From Casuarius casuarius (Eukaryota > Chordata > Aves > Casuariiformes > Casuariidae): a DNA stretch of 64,000 nucleotides. Positions 1-12,369 of this stretch are shown piece after piece. The DNA is taken from contig PTFA01000111.1 in assembly GCA_003342895.1 (NCBI GenBank), forward strand, positions 1,152,199 through 1,216,198, in the 5' to 3' direction. A model generated the notes under the pieces. That model was not told where the DNA came from. It saw nothing but the letters and a program-made list of their open reading frames with translations, and searched no databases. Both the position numbers and the translations under genes were made by a program. The first letter of the stretch is position 1. Each line of letters starts with the position of its first letter.

Positions 1-1386
1 TTGTGCTTCATCTTCCTTAGAAGGGAAGAGCCCAGGCTGCTTTACTTCCCACTGCTAAATAACTGTGCTTCTACCTTCTGCTTTGACACAGACACTACCT
101 TGTGGTTGAGAGGAAAGGAACAGAAATATTGATAAAAAACATATGGGAGAGTCTGAATTTCAGTGTATCCTGCCTCATCCATCACCTTTCTCAGTCATGT
201 ACTGTACGATTCAATCTTACAAATACTTACAAAGGACCCATCCCTTTCCTCTCCAGAGTTTGTTTTGCAGTCTCTGAATAAAGCTGATGGCCTGTATTTC
301 TCTCAAAGAGCTTTACAAGAACCAGATCAAATAAAATCTGCCATATGTTACACTGGTGCTAATTTTTACTAAGGCCAGGTTCATGGCAGATAAAGAATTG
401 GGGATACCAGTGCTTTAAAACATAGCTCTCAAATTTTCTCCTTTGCATCTTAAAAAATTGCAGTGGCTTCTTTTTTATGTTACTACTAGAATCTCTTACT
501 GCTCAGAAATCTATTTAGTTCTAATTCCTAGCAGTGAATAGGGTTTTCTTGAACCATTAAAACTTGTACCTCTAGATTGAAATGAGGTCACAAATCGGTT
601 GAAGACATGCCATTTAACATGAGCTTCATGTTACTAAATGACATAACTTTATAATCCCAGAAAAAAAATCCTTAGCTGTCCTTACTAAAGGACAAAAGTA
701 AAGTTATAATAATTGGGAAAGAAGTAAATAAATGGATTCCTGTATCTAATACACTCTTTTTAAAATTGATTTTTTCCAGAGTTTCAAATTAGCATTACCA
801 TCATCTGCACACTTCTGGTCTCACGTGCAATGGTATATTAATGAGATTTGCTAAATGGATGCAATGTCCTAACAATAACAGCTTGGCAAATCAGTTGTGA
901 TGGTAATAATAAGAACAGCGACAACAGCTTCCTGCCCTCAACTAATATTGTTAATCCTGTGACTCGTTATTCCATGTACTCACTCGAGCAGGACAAAAAA
1001 ACTCACAGCCATAATGTTGTAATTTGCCCATAGATGAAAAACAGTCATTTTAGATGATGGCTGACTGGTTTTTTTTGATTTTTTTTTCTCCTCCCTCATC
1101 ACCATTTCCTCAGCTCCTTAGCTTTCTGTAGAGCAGGGTCTTAAGTCAACCTTTTTATATCAGACTTTCATGTCCACGAGTGGTGTTAGTTTACTTCAGT
1201 GAGAACAATGTCTAAATACTTTCAACCACACCTCTAAAGAAATCTATAATTTTCAGTGTTGCTGAAAGGCTAAAATATACAGAAAGCAAGTATTCCTTTA
1301 GGAAGTATATTGATATTGCAGATCTGGAGGCAAATACTGTACAGCAAGTACTAATTGGCAGATTTATTCTGCCAATAAGGATACTA

Positions 1387-1413
1387 AAATAATAATAATA
1401 GCAATAATAATAA
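1387..1413. repeat. (AAT)n microsatellite, interrupted
   Basis: About eight AAT units are broken once by a GC dinucleotide. It is an ordinary short trinucleotide repeat and lies inside no recognised element. Confidence 0.8.
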
Positions 1414-3166
1414 TGCAATGTTTTTTTAAAAGGAAGTATCAAGTGATTTATATCTAACTTTTGAATCTCCATCAACAGGAAACCATACTGCATTATCAGA
1501 CTCTGTGACACTCTAACAAGCTTTACAGGATTAGAAGTAAAGCCCATCAGAAGAAGGCAATAGACGAGACTTTCTGAACTAATGATCACTGGAGCTATTT
1601 AGTATCTGTATTCTCACCATCACTGCCTATTTAACTGAAATGTCCGCTGAGTTTTACAGGTATATGATAAACTCATATGAATTTATGTCAAAAGTCCTTA
1701 TTTTTTGTCTTGATATTGACTGTTCTCTAAAACATTGTCAGATGTTAAGACTAAAGGCTTTCATGGTTTGAAAACGCAAAATGTTTTTTTTTAACTGTAA
1801 TACAATGTTTTAGTAAGCAAAAGCAACACAAAGATAAGGAAAATTCTCAATAATCTCCCCAAATTTGTCACTTCTGTTTCTATCTGTTGCATGAAGAAGA
1901 ACCACTTATAAAGGATAGGAACCTACCTGGAATGTAAAGAGGAAATATTCTCCTATGATTTGCTGGAAGTCTTGCTAACCAAGTAATTTATAATATGTGC
2001 CCCATATGCAAAACATCAAAATAAGAGAAAATAGCAACAAAAATAAGCTTAATAAATCCTCTAAGGAATCCCTCCAGCATTATTTCTCATAGTATATTAC
2101 CAGCATATTATAAGATTGAACATCATGTGGCTTGATCAATTGGACTTTAATCACTTCCCTTAGGAATTCAAAGATTAACAATAGATCTTAGCAGTGGGAT
2201 GTCTTTCTTCGTCATTTTTCTTGTACATAATTACATTTCACTGCTCTACTTGTCACTGTAGCTTCTCATAATTTGTCCTCGTTCAGTGACAAATACCTCC
2301 CTCAAGATGTCTGTCCTGCTGTATTTAATATGCTTCTGCAAAAGCAATCCAAAACCGTGTTGGGTTTTTGCTGCTGAATTGTGCCATATTACATTGCAAG
2401 CTACTNGCATGATATAGTATAACCTCCACTATCGTTGTTCAAGGGAAAGAAATCAAGAGAAACTTTACTGAAGCAGATGAAGTAGATACCTCCTACAGAG
2501 TAAAGGTACAAATCACTCAATCTATGGCTATCTACAAAAAGTAACCTCCAGGACTGAATCTGTAATAACTAAAACCGAAAAAAGTGTTCTGAATGAAATG
2601 AATAATCATCCACCTCCTAGCTCACCCCCCCCCACCATCTCATTCCAGACTAACTGAATTTCCCTAGATATTAGGGGTGAGGGAGAGAGAGAAATAGTAG
2701 AAGACACAATGCATTTGGTGATTTTTTTTTTCTAAAGAATAGCATTTTTTTTTGTTTGCTATTTTGAAACAACATGTAGCAATTGTCAACATCATTTGTT
2801 TCTGATTAAAAAAGAAAGATCTTTCAAATGAAACAGAATACCTTGTAGCTCAAAATAGTTCTGCTTCAGAAGGAACATGCAATAGGTTTTTATTTTTATT
2901 ATTCTTTGGTAAATCCAAAGTATTTTAATAAGTTTTTGTTCAGCAGCTGAATGAAAAAAAAAAAAGTTCACTATTTATATTGCTATTCATATAACTGATT
3001 CTGAGCCATGCAGCCTATTTATATAAAAAACCCAATGTTCTGTCTTTCCTTTTATTTTTCCAGCTACCACTTTGCTTTTCTTTCCTCCTGTGAAATATAT
3101 ATTTTCAGGCAGTGTTCCTGACACAGCAGCTTGGGTTTTGTTTAATATTTAATCATACTATTTATC

Positions 3167-3181
3167 TTTTTTTTTTTTTTT
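3167..3181. repeat. Poly(T) run
   Basis: Fifteen consecutive T. No retroposed gene or SINE body is recognisable beside it, so it is listed only as simple sequence. Confidence 0.85.
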
Positions 3182-4133
3182 ACTAATCTTTGTGGAAGAA
3201 AAGGCTTGCTATGGTATCAGTTGTATGTTGAAACTTATGCCTGCAACTTCTTCTAATGAAGTACTACTTTTCAGTTGATTTTACTTAGCATTTATTTTTC
3301 TCTTATTTTACTCTTTCAGACTGTTGATGTATGTTAGGTCTTAGTCTGTTACATATCCCCGAAAAATGCCCAGAACAGCTCTCCTATTTGTCATGATTCA
3401 TATTTGCTATTTTTCATGANTTAAAGGTGATCAGGCTTTGGATGAAGAATAGGAGGAAAGAAAGAACTGTCAATCTTTCCAGCCTCTTTACACTCCAACA
3501 AACCCTTCCTACCACATTTGGCTAGTCATGCTTGCAGGAACATTAATTTCTGTGCCACATTCTTTATCCCCCAGCAGACACGTAGTGAAATGAAGTCACC
3601 ATTTGAGAGTCAATAGCAACATGACAATTAACCTTGAGAAGAGAGCACAGGGGAAACCTCTCTGTTTTGAATAAAAATTCTGAACAACACGGAGAAAAGT
3701 GCTATGTACGGATGAGAAGAGCATTCAGGTGTGTTGTAGGCAAGGATGATAANAAGCCTTTTTTTAGAGCACTTCTTTTTATAAATGGAGGGAATGGAGC
3801 CCTGGGGTAGAGCTGTGATTGTTTGAAAGCTTTTTTGTGCCAAACTGAAAGTGTTTCAAAACAGGAAATGGCACAATTTTCCTTGTGTTTGTCTTATACT
3901 GATTTCTCTTCATTCATCATCCTGTTCCCACAAGCAGGTTCCCCATAAAATAATATCTCAAGTTGTTCACCAGGGAAAAAAAAAAAGTCTCAGACTTCCA
4001 TATTGCTTTGTGATCATTGTGGGTTGTGGACTTGCTGTGGGAATGGGGACAGAATGGACAAAAAGACAAAGCCTGNATGAGGGGAGAACAATAGATTTTA
4101 CCATAATTTGAAGGAGAAAAATTGGAAACAGCA

Positions 4134-4458
4134 TGACTTGGATCGGTTAAGAATTAAACGTGGAAGAGACGGTCAGGAGTCAAACACGGGGAAAATCTTA
4201 GGTAAACCCTAGGAGAACATGTCCCCTCCAGGTCCCAGGGAAGAGCCCTAGAAAGCTGAGTGCCCCCATCCTCTGTGGTCGGCAAGCAGCTGTGCTGCCC
4301 CCTTCTCCCAATAAGACGGGTTTCAGGGAAAGATTCAGTCACACAGTCACAGGCAACCCATGTCTTTTTAGGCCTTGTGGGGTACCCTCCCGGCCTCCAC
4401 CGGCCAGTCGGGAGGTGTGCAGGTTTCCAATAAAGCTTGCCTTACATATGCCAGAACA
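4134..4458 (+). mobile_element. LTR-like block, probably solo endogenous retroviral LTR
   Basis: A CpG-containing block of about 325 bp stands out from AT-rich flanks. It has a GC-rich centre with a GGTACC site near 4380, then TTTCCAATAAAGCTTGC, placing an AATAAA polyadenylation signal at 4429-4434 about 25 bp before a possible CA end. A GC-rich R-like region, AATAAA and a short pyrimidine-leaning tail in that order are typical of a retroviral R/U5, and the wording around the signal recalls class I (gamma-like) LTRs. I see no clear TATA box, no certain TG...CA ends and no target-site duplication, so the borders are approximate. Two open frames inside it (4154-4342 minus, 4292-4489 plus) are by-products of the GC content. 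It could instead be another GC-rich repeat. Confidence 0.4.
4429..4434 (+). promoter_or_regulatory. AATAAA polyadenylation signal in LTR-like block
   Basis: A canonical AATAAA in the expected position for the R region of the 4134-4458 LTR-like block. Its activity cannot be judged from sequence. Confidence 0.4.
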
Positions 4459-6337
4459 TAGAAATATGTTAAGTGTGAAAAGACATTAAGAAGGGATGTT
4501 TGGGAAATTGAATCCAAACTTATATGTTCCTGTGATCAGCTACATAGAAGCAACTGATAAAATTACAGCACTTTCTTCTGTACAGGTGTATTGAGAACAG
4601 TTGGTAAATGGAGGTGAGATTCTGCTTCGGATACAGACACCTAAATATAGGTGTTTGTAATATTAAGGTCTATACTACATTTTAGTGTGTCTACACTGTT
4701 ATCTAGTCAATACGGCCAGTTGTGTATTCATCCTAAAGTAAAATCTTACTGGTTATCTGAGTAGCTTTCTAGTCTTCAGTGACTCCATTGATTACAAAGC
4801 ACTTTAGAGAGCCCCCTGATGTACAAATTTAGTTTCCAACAGCCTGGCTCTGAGTCTTGTCCCTGAAGTTCATGGTGATTCAGAGACACACTCCCAATGG
4901 CTCAGAACATCCCAGGTATTTCCAGCACTTAAAATAAATAGGAAACTTAATTTGGCCAAAGCTATGTGCCTTTGTTACCAATAAGCCCTAAAATAAATGA
5001 GATATTCTGCTGTATCATGTGTGGAATCAAGTAATTTATTGTTATCTTGTTTCTATTTCATTTCTCTCTCTTATTTCTTTTCCCGACTGAAATATTTATT
5101 GTCTTTTGTTTAATCCATATTTCACATTTTCTCCATTTCTTCATCTAATTAACATTTCACATCTCTTAATTTCTTTCTGGATTTGAGTAATTTAGTCCTA
5201 TTAGCACTTCAAAAATCAGAGTAAGAACTTTGAGCAGATTGCTTCATTGCATGAGTAGTTAATTCACTATTACAGAGAAACTCATACATAGTAAGCGGTC
5301 TTTAACCTTTTAAAATTTCACATTAAGATTACAGTATGAAAGANTTAAAAAATCTTTTTTTATACTAATTGTTCTTGCACTGTTTTGAAATGAATTATGA
5401 GAAGGAGTTAATGTATTTTTGNACTTATTTTTATCAAAGCTTTGCATGCAACTACTACACAACCATTCCCTTAAGGCTGTATCCCTTCATTTAATGCACT
5501 CTGAAGTCATACCTATCTATCAGAGTCTTAGCTTGAAAAAGAGGGAATCTCTATAAGGATGTTCCAAGTCAATTCATAATCTCGGCAGCATGTTTTTTAT
5601 ATAGCCCCTGTGAAAAGCCTTGTCAAATGTCTAACCTAAATCTATATAACAAATTACAGANAGTATTTTGTCTTCCATTTTAGAGTTTTTACTTCGTAGC
5701 TGACTGATTTTAATTTTACAAGGAGATTGTGATAAGGTTCTGGGCATCTAAACATAAGCTCTTTATTCTTTAGTCTTTCAAAGGCGTGATATATGAGCAC
5801 AGCTACCAGACCGAAAGAGGCAAAGGTGACTTTAAGTCATAAAAATGCTTTACTCCTGTAAATTAATCCATACAGTCTGGTGAAGGCAAAAGAGTTGCAA
5901 ACTCTGAAAAAAGAAAAAGAGTCAAGACACTGATTTTGACTGATCATTCCTATACAAGTGACTCTAGAGGAAAAGGGACAGAAAGGCTGGAAAAGGAGGC
6001 AATTCTAAGCTGGAGCAAATTGCTTTAGTTCAACTTCAGTCCAAAATGTTTAAGGTATTTAACTTACAGGTCTCATCAGACTTGCACTATCTAAAGACCC
6101 GACTGTGGAAGCACGTAGGTATGTCCCACTGTAACCAATGAGATATAGTTCATTAAGTATCTTTCAAATGCCTGCCTAATGGCTCTGACTAACAAACAAG
6201 GGCTGTTCAAAACCTAGCTGGGGTATGCACCACTGTCTCCCCAGTTTGTCCCAGTGATCTCCTCGGTTCTTCCATTCCTTGTTAAATAGCCCGCTCACTT
6301 TTCTGTCAGTCAGATCCTGAATGAGCACAGTTTGCAG

Positions 6338-6427
6338 CCTGATGCCTTATATGATTCAAAAATTCTTACTGGTTTCATTTTAAAAAGGCAGGAAGGTTCA
6401 GCAGCATCTTCAGAAGTCAGCTATGAG
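6338..6427 (+). other. Exon-like segment, 90 bp, unidentified
   Basis: The segment is preceded by TTTGCAG and followed by GAG|GTAAGA, a good donor. One frame is open across all 90 bases, giving 30 codons in phase 0-0 that begin PDALYDSKIL. The upstream pyrimidine tract is poor, which weakens the case. I do not recognise the peptide. It could be an exon of an unknown or long non-coding transcript, or chance. Confidence 0.15.
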
Positions 6428-6969
6428 GTAAGAATAGGCATCTCTGTGGGAAGGGAAGGAGGAAGGGCGAACCCCTGGAACTGCCTCAGAGCAAGCCCTT
6501 TTCCACTAAGGAAACAAAACTGTAAATCCCAGCTTGAGAAAGTACTTAAGCATAGATAGTGTGAGTAATATATTCTTCTGTAATTCTGTAAGTTATTTAT
6601 TTAAAAAAAGATGCAATCTGGAGAGACTGAAATTATTCATGAACAGCTTTAGCGAAAAAATACTATTTTCTTTTAATTGAAGTTTTTGTATCAACATATT
6701 CAAAGTGAAATATTTACATTGTTTTGTTTTGAAACACCTTTTTCCATTTTGAAAATTATTAAAATAATAAAAAATTTAGGTTGTCCTTTCCCCCCAGACA
6801 GAAGAATTTTACTTTAAGGCAAAAGCAATGCTTTGTTTGACTTTTGGTAGTTCTGAGAAAATAAGCACAGTGATGTTTCTAATCAGCCCAGTTTTTATTT
6901 TCTATTTTCCATCTACTTAAAAATTTCAGTGTCCTGACCAAAGAATCAGTCTTTTGTACAGCTCTGCAT

Positions 6970-7050
6970 AGGAATCTAAGTCCCATTGAGTTTCAATGAA
7001 TCTTTGTGTTTGATACTGTTCCACTGAAGTCAACGGGTGCAGGATGAATC
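6970..7050. repeat. Possible relic of an old archosaur dispersed repeat
   Basis: TCCCATTGAGTTTCAATGAA at 6981-7000 and CCACTGAAGTCAACGGG at 7021-7037 both resemble decayed copies of a TCCCATTGACTTCAATGGGA motif. I recall that motif from repeats in turtle, crocodile and bird DNA. The resemblance is from memory, not from a search. Confidence 0.3.
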
Positions 7051-8638
7051 CCTTTATCCTTNGTGCACTTTGTAAATGCATGAGTCACACATCATGCAGC
7101 CAGGGAAGTGAGGCTATCAGCCAGAATTGTCAGGACTGAAGCCAACATTGCTTTGTTGATCAGCTTGTAGGAAGAGCCATAGAAGCATGCAAATTAGTCC
7201 TTGCCCTTTGCTGAAACTAAAAGCACTACTTAACATTTCTAGATGCCTCCTTTACAAACATCCCCAAAATGCTGCTAAATTCTAATTGCACAGACTACGG
7301 TTTATAATGACTGTAAAATCACTTCGATGACAGTTTTCTTAATTTTTTAGGTCCTTTAGCAGTTAAAAAAAGATGTTTGTCATCCTATATATGTCTATGT
7401 ATGTATCCCTGTATCTCATATAGATAGTTAATGACCCCTTCATTGGTTCACCAACAGTTCACAGACAACATTTAATACTTCCTAATAAATAAAACACCAA
7501 AAAGATCAGATACCAATGCATTAGGCTTTAAATTTATGATAGTCCTTTAGAAAGAACTCCAATTTTACTGACAGCTGATATTATAGTCCTTTTTCAAGTG
7601 ATCCTGAAAAAATGGAATTATAGTTTTGCAGATAGTGCTATTGTAGATAGATGTATTTATCAGTAACAAAATNTTCCGTAAAGAATTATGAGATCAGATT
7701 TGTATATTTGAGAGAAATGATTTAACAATAAAGTGTTTGTACAAGGTTTAGTTTCCAGGTACTATATTTCAGTAAACAAATGGGGGAGGAACACTTCCCT
7801 ATAATGAGCATCTCTACTGCCATTGAGCATTTTCCTTGACTCTGTTGGATCAAAAATAAACCTTTCAGCGATAGAGGAGTATTATGTTCAATGTTTAGAA
7901 TTAATTCAGCCCCGAGGTGGATTAACTGGCCCACAGATTCTCTGGGCAGACCATCAGAGCACAGAGGACAATGTACATTATAGAACTTTCTGAAATTATT
8001 TCCGGTCCAGATATATTCTCCTGTCTCTTTACACTTATGAACTACACGGAGGGCTTGAAGACTGCTGGCAAGTTAGCAAGTTCTTTGCCAAGAGCCGTGA
8101 GTGCCAAATAATGACGAAGTTACATGGGCATCTTGCTTTNGCATGTAGAATTACCTGTTTCTTGGAGCAAATTATTTATTCCTTCCATCTCTATAAAACT
8201 GCCAGATCACAAACTCCTGTAACCAAATATTTCATTAACCCCTTTAAACCAATTGAAGGCAGAAAGTTAAATTATGAGTCAATAAACTGGTTGGATGAAA
8301 TTTGTTTTTTCCTCCATTCTCAATCCTTTTTTATATTGGGTATTGTGGCACACACTAGGACTCATGCTGAGCATTTTGCAGGTAGACAAGAAGGCTATGC
8401 CATGATGACTTTACCTTCCTAATGCCAATAGTGTGCTCTGCCTCTACAGAATAAAGAAAGCAGGATTAAGAAGTTCTGGCTTCCATTCTTTACCATTCCC
8501 TTCTTTTCTTAGACCCACTGAATCCTTCAAGGGGCTGAGAGGAGGATCACCAGGCCTTACACTAGTGACACAGCTAAAGGCACTTCATGACAACTCTCCC
8601 TTTGGGTAGGTAAATTAATGTTGTCAGTGTTTACTTAC

Positions 8639-8730
8639 ATGCTTTTCCCCGTGCTATTTGAAAGCTTCTTTTTAAGCAAGAGACATGCAGAAAGATAGTT
8701 TTAAAGATGCTTCTGACAGCCCAGTTCCTG
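8639..8730 (-). other. Exon-like segment, 92 bp, strong splice-site pair
   Basis: Read on the minus strand, a long pyrimidine tract (CTCCTTTTTGCTCTTTCTCT then CTGTATGTCTCCAG) ends at 8731, and a donor CAT|GTAAGT follows at 8638. The frame through the segment is open, giving about 30 codons that start near SRNWAVRSIF and include KTIFLHVSCL. The acceptor is the best in the window and the donor matches the consensus downstream of the junction. I recognise no protein family and see no matching partner exon nearby. It could be an exon of a long non-coding RNA, an isolated coding exon of a gene with very large introns, or chance. Confidence 0.25.
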
Positions 8731-8739
8731 CTGGAGACA

Positions 8740-11215
8740 TACAGAGAGAAAGAGCAAAAAGGAGCCATCCATATGCAGGCCTTCAAACAGTGCCGCTTCA
8801 ACCCCATTTCTTCATTAACCTCTACGGCAGAGTGAGTGATCCTCTGCACGGGGACATTTGACATTCAACATATGGCCAAAAACAGAGCTTCAGTAGAAGA
8901 TAGAAAAAGAGGAAGAATTTTTCTTCTTCACTTGGTGCAAGTGTGATTAAGACCTTTAAATAATGCACATAAAAAAAGGGCTGAAAATGAGTTAACTGAG
9001 CAAAAGAAATACTTACTAAATTGTTAATGCTGTTTGCTGTTGCTAAATTGGTTGTTGGAGAAGATCCCATTAAATCTAATAGAATATGTCTGATAGAAAA
9101 AAGAAATAATGGAAAGCATATACAGTTAGTCAGATTTCTTTTGAGTTTCTTGGCACCATAGTAATAAATGATTCTGTTAGAATAGAGGGAGTCTGTATGC
9201 ATTGTCTTGTCTGCACTCCAAATTCTCATGCACAGATTTTTTTTTTCTACTGCTCTTTCATTAAGACTTCCTGACAACAGAGAAAAACAAATCTTGGGCT
9301 AGACTTTGAATTACGTTAGCACTTAAATTGCTTGCTTGCAGCAAGACGATGTATAAGGTGTGCTTTATTTATCCTCACCACTTCCGTCATTTATCCACTT
9401 TAGTCCAATGGGATTTCAGAAGTGTAAGTAAAACCATGTCATCAGACCTGTTCAGGTAAATCCTGTACAAAAATTGTCTGAAGAAAGAGAAAAAAAGAAA
9501 CAAAGGATTAGGATTAGCTCTCTGGTTTCCAGCTGTATCAAAGACTGCCAGTGAAGACACACTATTAAACGCTCAAGTCTGTTTCTGTGCTATAATGAAT
9601 TGTCTGAAATACAAATATTATTCCACAGACCAATGCAATAGAAAAATAATTCCTCAGTATTCTGGTGAAATCTGTCTTTTTTTTTTATTATTTTTTAGGA
9701 GCAAAATTTAAGACATCCTCTTTATGTTTCTGAATCTCACTGCAGTAGAGTTATTTGAGACGAAAGTAGAAACATACAATACACTTGTTATAAACATGAA
9801 ATAGGTCTGTTTTTCTGATGAAACATCTATTTTATAAGCAAAGTCAAGGCTTTTAGAAGGCACAACTTAAAATAAGAAAGAGGGCACACAAGAGGAAGGA
9901 GCACTAACAGGCAATTCTAACGGTTTTATTACCAGAAGTTTTAATGCATTTCCAGGATAAGAATTTAGCTCAAGAGCTTCATATAGTTGTGATCATTAAA
10001 CATTATGCATAAGGAAGCTATCTATGTCATAAAAACTTTATGAACTTTCCTGCTTCTGAGAAATAGAGAATTAGATGATGGTCTCCAGTAATCAAATCCA
10101 ACTCAGATTTTTTTTTAAGGGTCTCATCAGACATGCCTAAACTGACCTAAAATGAAAACATGCTATGCTACATCCTAGAGTCCTTTTTGTCCTGATTGCC
10201 TAGATTCAGGACTTGGTTGACAGACAATCTGCAGTCTTCCTAGTTACATACCCAAGATCCGTGCATACCTAGATACCAGGTGGTAAAGGATATGTAGAGT
10301 CTGGATGTGCTTATGGTATTTACTTGGAGTTATAGCCTTTATCCCCAGTAATTCTGTGAAATTTTAAAAAAGCAGCAGGCCAAAATCTATAGCAAGTCAC
10401 CCTGTCCAAAAAGAAAACAAAAAGAATAATAAAACTATGAAAGAGACAAATGAAAGAAACAGGATAAACATTTAAAATAATACAAGAAATATTTTAAATT
10501 GTAATGAATTTTTGACACATTTTAAACTTAATCTTTCCTGGAAATTAGATTAATTTTATCCTGCTGTGCAAAATATTTTGCAAGAAGGAAAATAAAAGAT
10601 TAAACTGTGTTTGCTATGTATATAGATATAAATGGAAGCACAGGAAAAAAAGACTTTTGAAAGAAATTCTATGCTGAAATAATTATTACTGTAGTCTGAA
10701 AAAGGATTTAATACCTGTGAAATGTAATTTAATAAGCGTTTCTGTATTATAGAAAGGCAAAACAATGCAGACCACCAAAAAATAGTAAACAGTGTAATAG
10801 ATTTTTTACTAAATGATGTGAATAAATAAGTTAGAGAAAACTCTAAGAAAAGCATTGCAGCAAAACAACATTGTCCTTACTCTGAGATAGGAAGAGAGAA
10901 ATAAACAATGTATTTTGTTTATCTGATCCTCATGTGCGGTAAGAAACAGAAAAAATAGAAATAAGCTATATAAAACTGATCTCTTTCAGGCAGTCCATTG
11001 GTCAGTCTAATGTCTTGCATTTGANTTATTTTTCAGTGGAACAATGCTGTTAGCTAGCCAGCTGGCATAAAATAACACTGCTCTCATGTAGTGGCTCATG
11101 TATTATTTTGTACCTCTAAAGAGTGAATACTTTAGTGTCTATTCATTAATAAAAGTCTGTGTCACTTTGACTGCTTAGAGTGACATTATATGTCAAACTT
11201 ACTTAAAAATAAACT
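8740..11215. other. Unique AT-rich DNA, no gene recognised
   Basis: The 151-codon minus-strand frame at 8822-9277 and the 99-codon frame at 10556-10855 are rich in Phe, Leu, Ser and Tyr and match nothing known. The words around 9400 and 10120 hint at old repeats but are too decayed to classify. Confidence 0.55.
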
Positions 11216-11264
11216 CTTCCTCCCTCCATTCCTCCCTCCTTTCCTTCTCTCTCTCTCTCTCTCT
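11216..11264. repeat. Pyrimidine tract ending in (CT)n
   Basis: Forty-nine bases, almost all pyrimidine on the plus strand: a CCTCC/TTCC-rich part followed by about ten CT units at 11245-11264. Homopurine-homopyrimidine tracts like this can adopt triplex structures in supercoiled DNA. No gene is attached to it. Confidence 0.85.
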
Positions 11265-12369
11265 AATAAAAAAGCTCCTCTGAAACGTGTTAATACATAC
11301 ATTTTTCACTGGATGTAAATGTCACAGTTATTATATTGTCCATACACAAAAAGAGACGTGCAACTTTTATATGATCATAGCAACCAATACCGTGTATTGG
11401 GATTCAGACACAACCAGAAGGCCCCAAACCTATATTCATATTGCTAAATAAAAGAGGGCTAAAGGACCCCCAACGGTGTGGCCAAACGGCACTTGCTAAT
11501 TCATACTGACACTGCAATGAGCTGCTATATCCTATTCCAGACTTGTTTTGGAGAAAGCTAAGTTCACAGCAGAGTCGAGGAGTAAATTAACAATTAAATG
11601 GCATGGTCAGCCTGGGGCCCAAGGTTTGAGTTTAGTCCCCACATATTTAGCAGCATATATGTACCTACTCTAGCTGCTGGCTAGACTGTGATTTGCACCA
11701 CCTCCATAAATATAAGTATTTCTATTATTTAGGACACTAACATGGATTATATGGGTTCCATATTTTGGTTCTCTTGCTCACGAAGAGAAAAAAAATTAAG
11801 TGACAATGCAGAGAGCTAGTAAAAAGACTGGTCATCACCTGAGGGGCACCTGAGGCCAAACTTGAACTTGTAAGTCAAGCAGAAGCCTTAATGTCTATGG
11901 ATGAATGGATCTGAATGGATAAAATCCTACCAACATCAAGGAGAGTGACTTGTACTATCTGAAAAGGCAATGGGAGTCCTTAATGGTGAGAAAGTATTCT
12001 TCTAAGAAAGACAGCTATAATTTAATAGAAGTAATTGGTATAAAGATGTTTAATTATGAGAGCACGATATGTTGCTTCACACTACTTTGTGCAGCTATGA
12101 AGGAAAAAATGTACACCAGTACAGCAAGACACTTACAGCTGATTATTATGAACACGCCTGCAAGTGAGACATAGTATCTCTTAATAAATTCATTATTTAC
12201 ATTAGTACTACAACAGAAAAGAAATTGTCATCAGTATTTAAGAACTTATCCAATACACTAATCAATCCATATTATCTTAAACAGATTGAAAGAAGATCCT
12301 CTTTTCTATAAGTACGTCAGCAATACAATTTGTGGTTGCATATAATTGTGCTTCCTCTCAGTCTTGTTN

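Larger units (their letters stand above)
1..4130. other. Unique AT-rich DNA, no gene recognised
   Basis: No frame here resembles a known protein. The longest, 1212-1589 on the minus strand, is 125 codons rich in Leu, Ile, Ser, Tyr and Phe, as expected by chance in AT-rich DNA. Simple sequence includes an (AAT)n run near 1387-1413, a poly(T) run at 3167-3181 and a short poly(C) run near 2626. The stretch from about 2140 to 2410 has more even base composition and could be old functional non-coding sequence, but nothing in it identifies a function. Isolated N bases occur at 2406, 3420, 3753 and 4076. Confidence 0.6.
4459..8600. other. Mostly unique DNA with old repeat relics
   Basis: No gene recognised. 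The segment at 6970-7050 carries two words, one near 6981 and one near 7021, that resemble the palindromic TCCCATTGACTTCAATGGGA sequence I associate with an old dispersed repeat of turtles and archosaurs. A 13-bp word, GGTCTCATCAGAC, at 6069-6081 recurs at 10120-10132 and may mark another old family. A possible exon at 6338-6427 is listed separately. The open frames at 7722-7934 and 8111-8422 look random. Confidence 0.5.

Noticed and set aside
8822..9277. 151-codon minus-strand open frame
   Set aside because: Random-looking composition with hydrophobic and Ser-rich runs; no recognisable domain.
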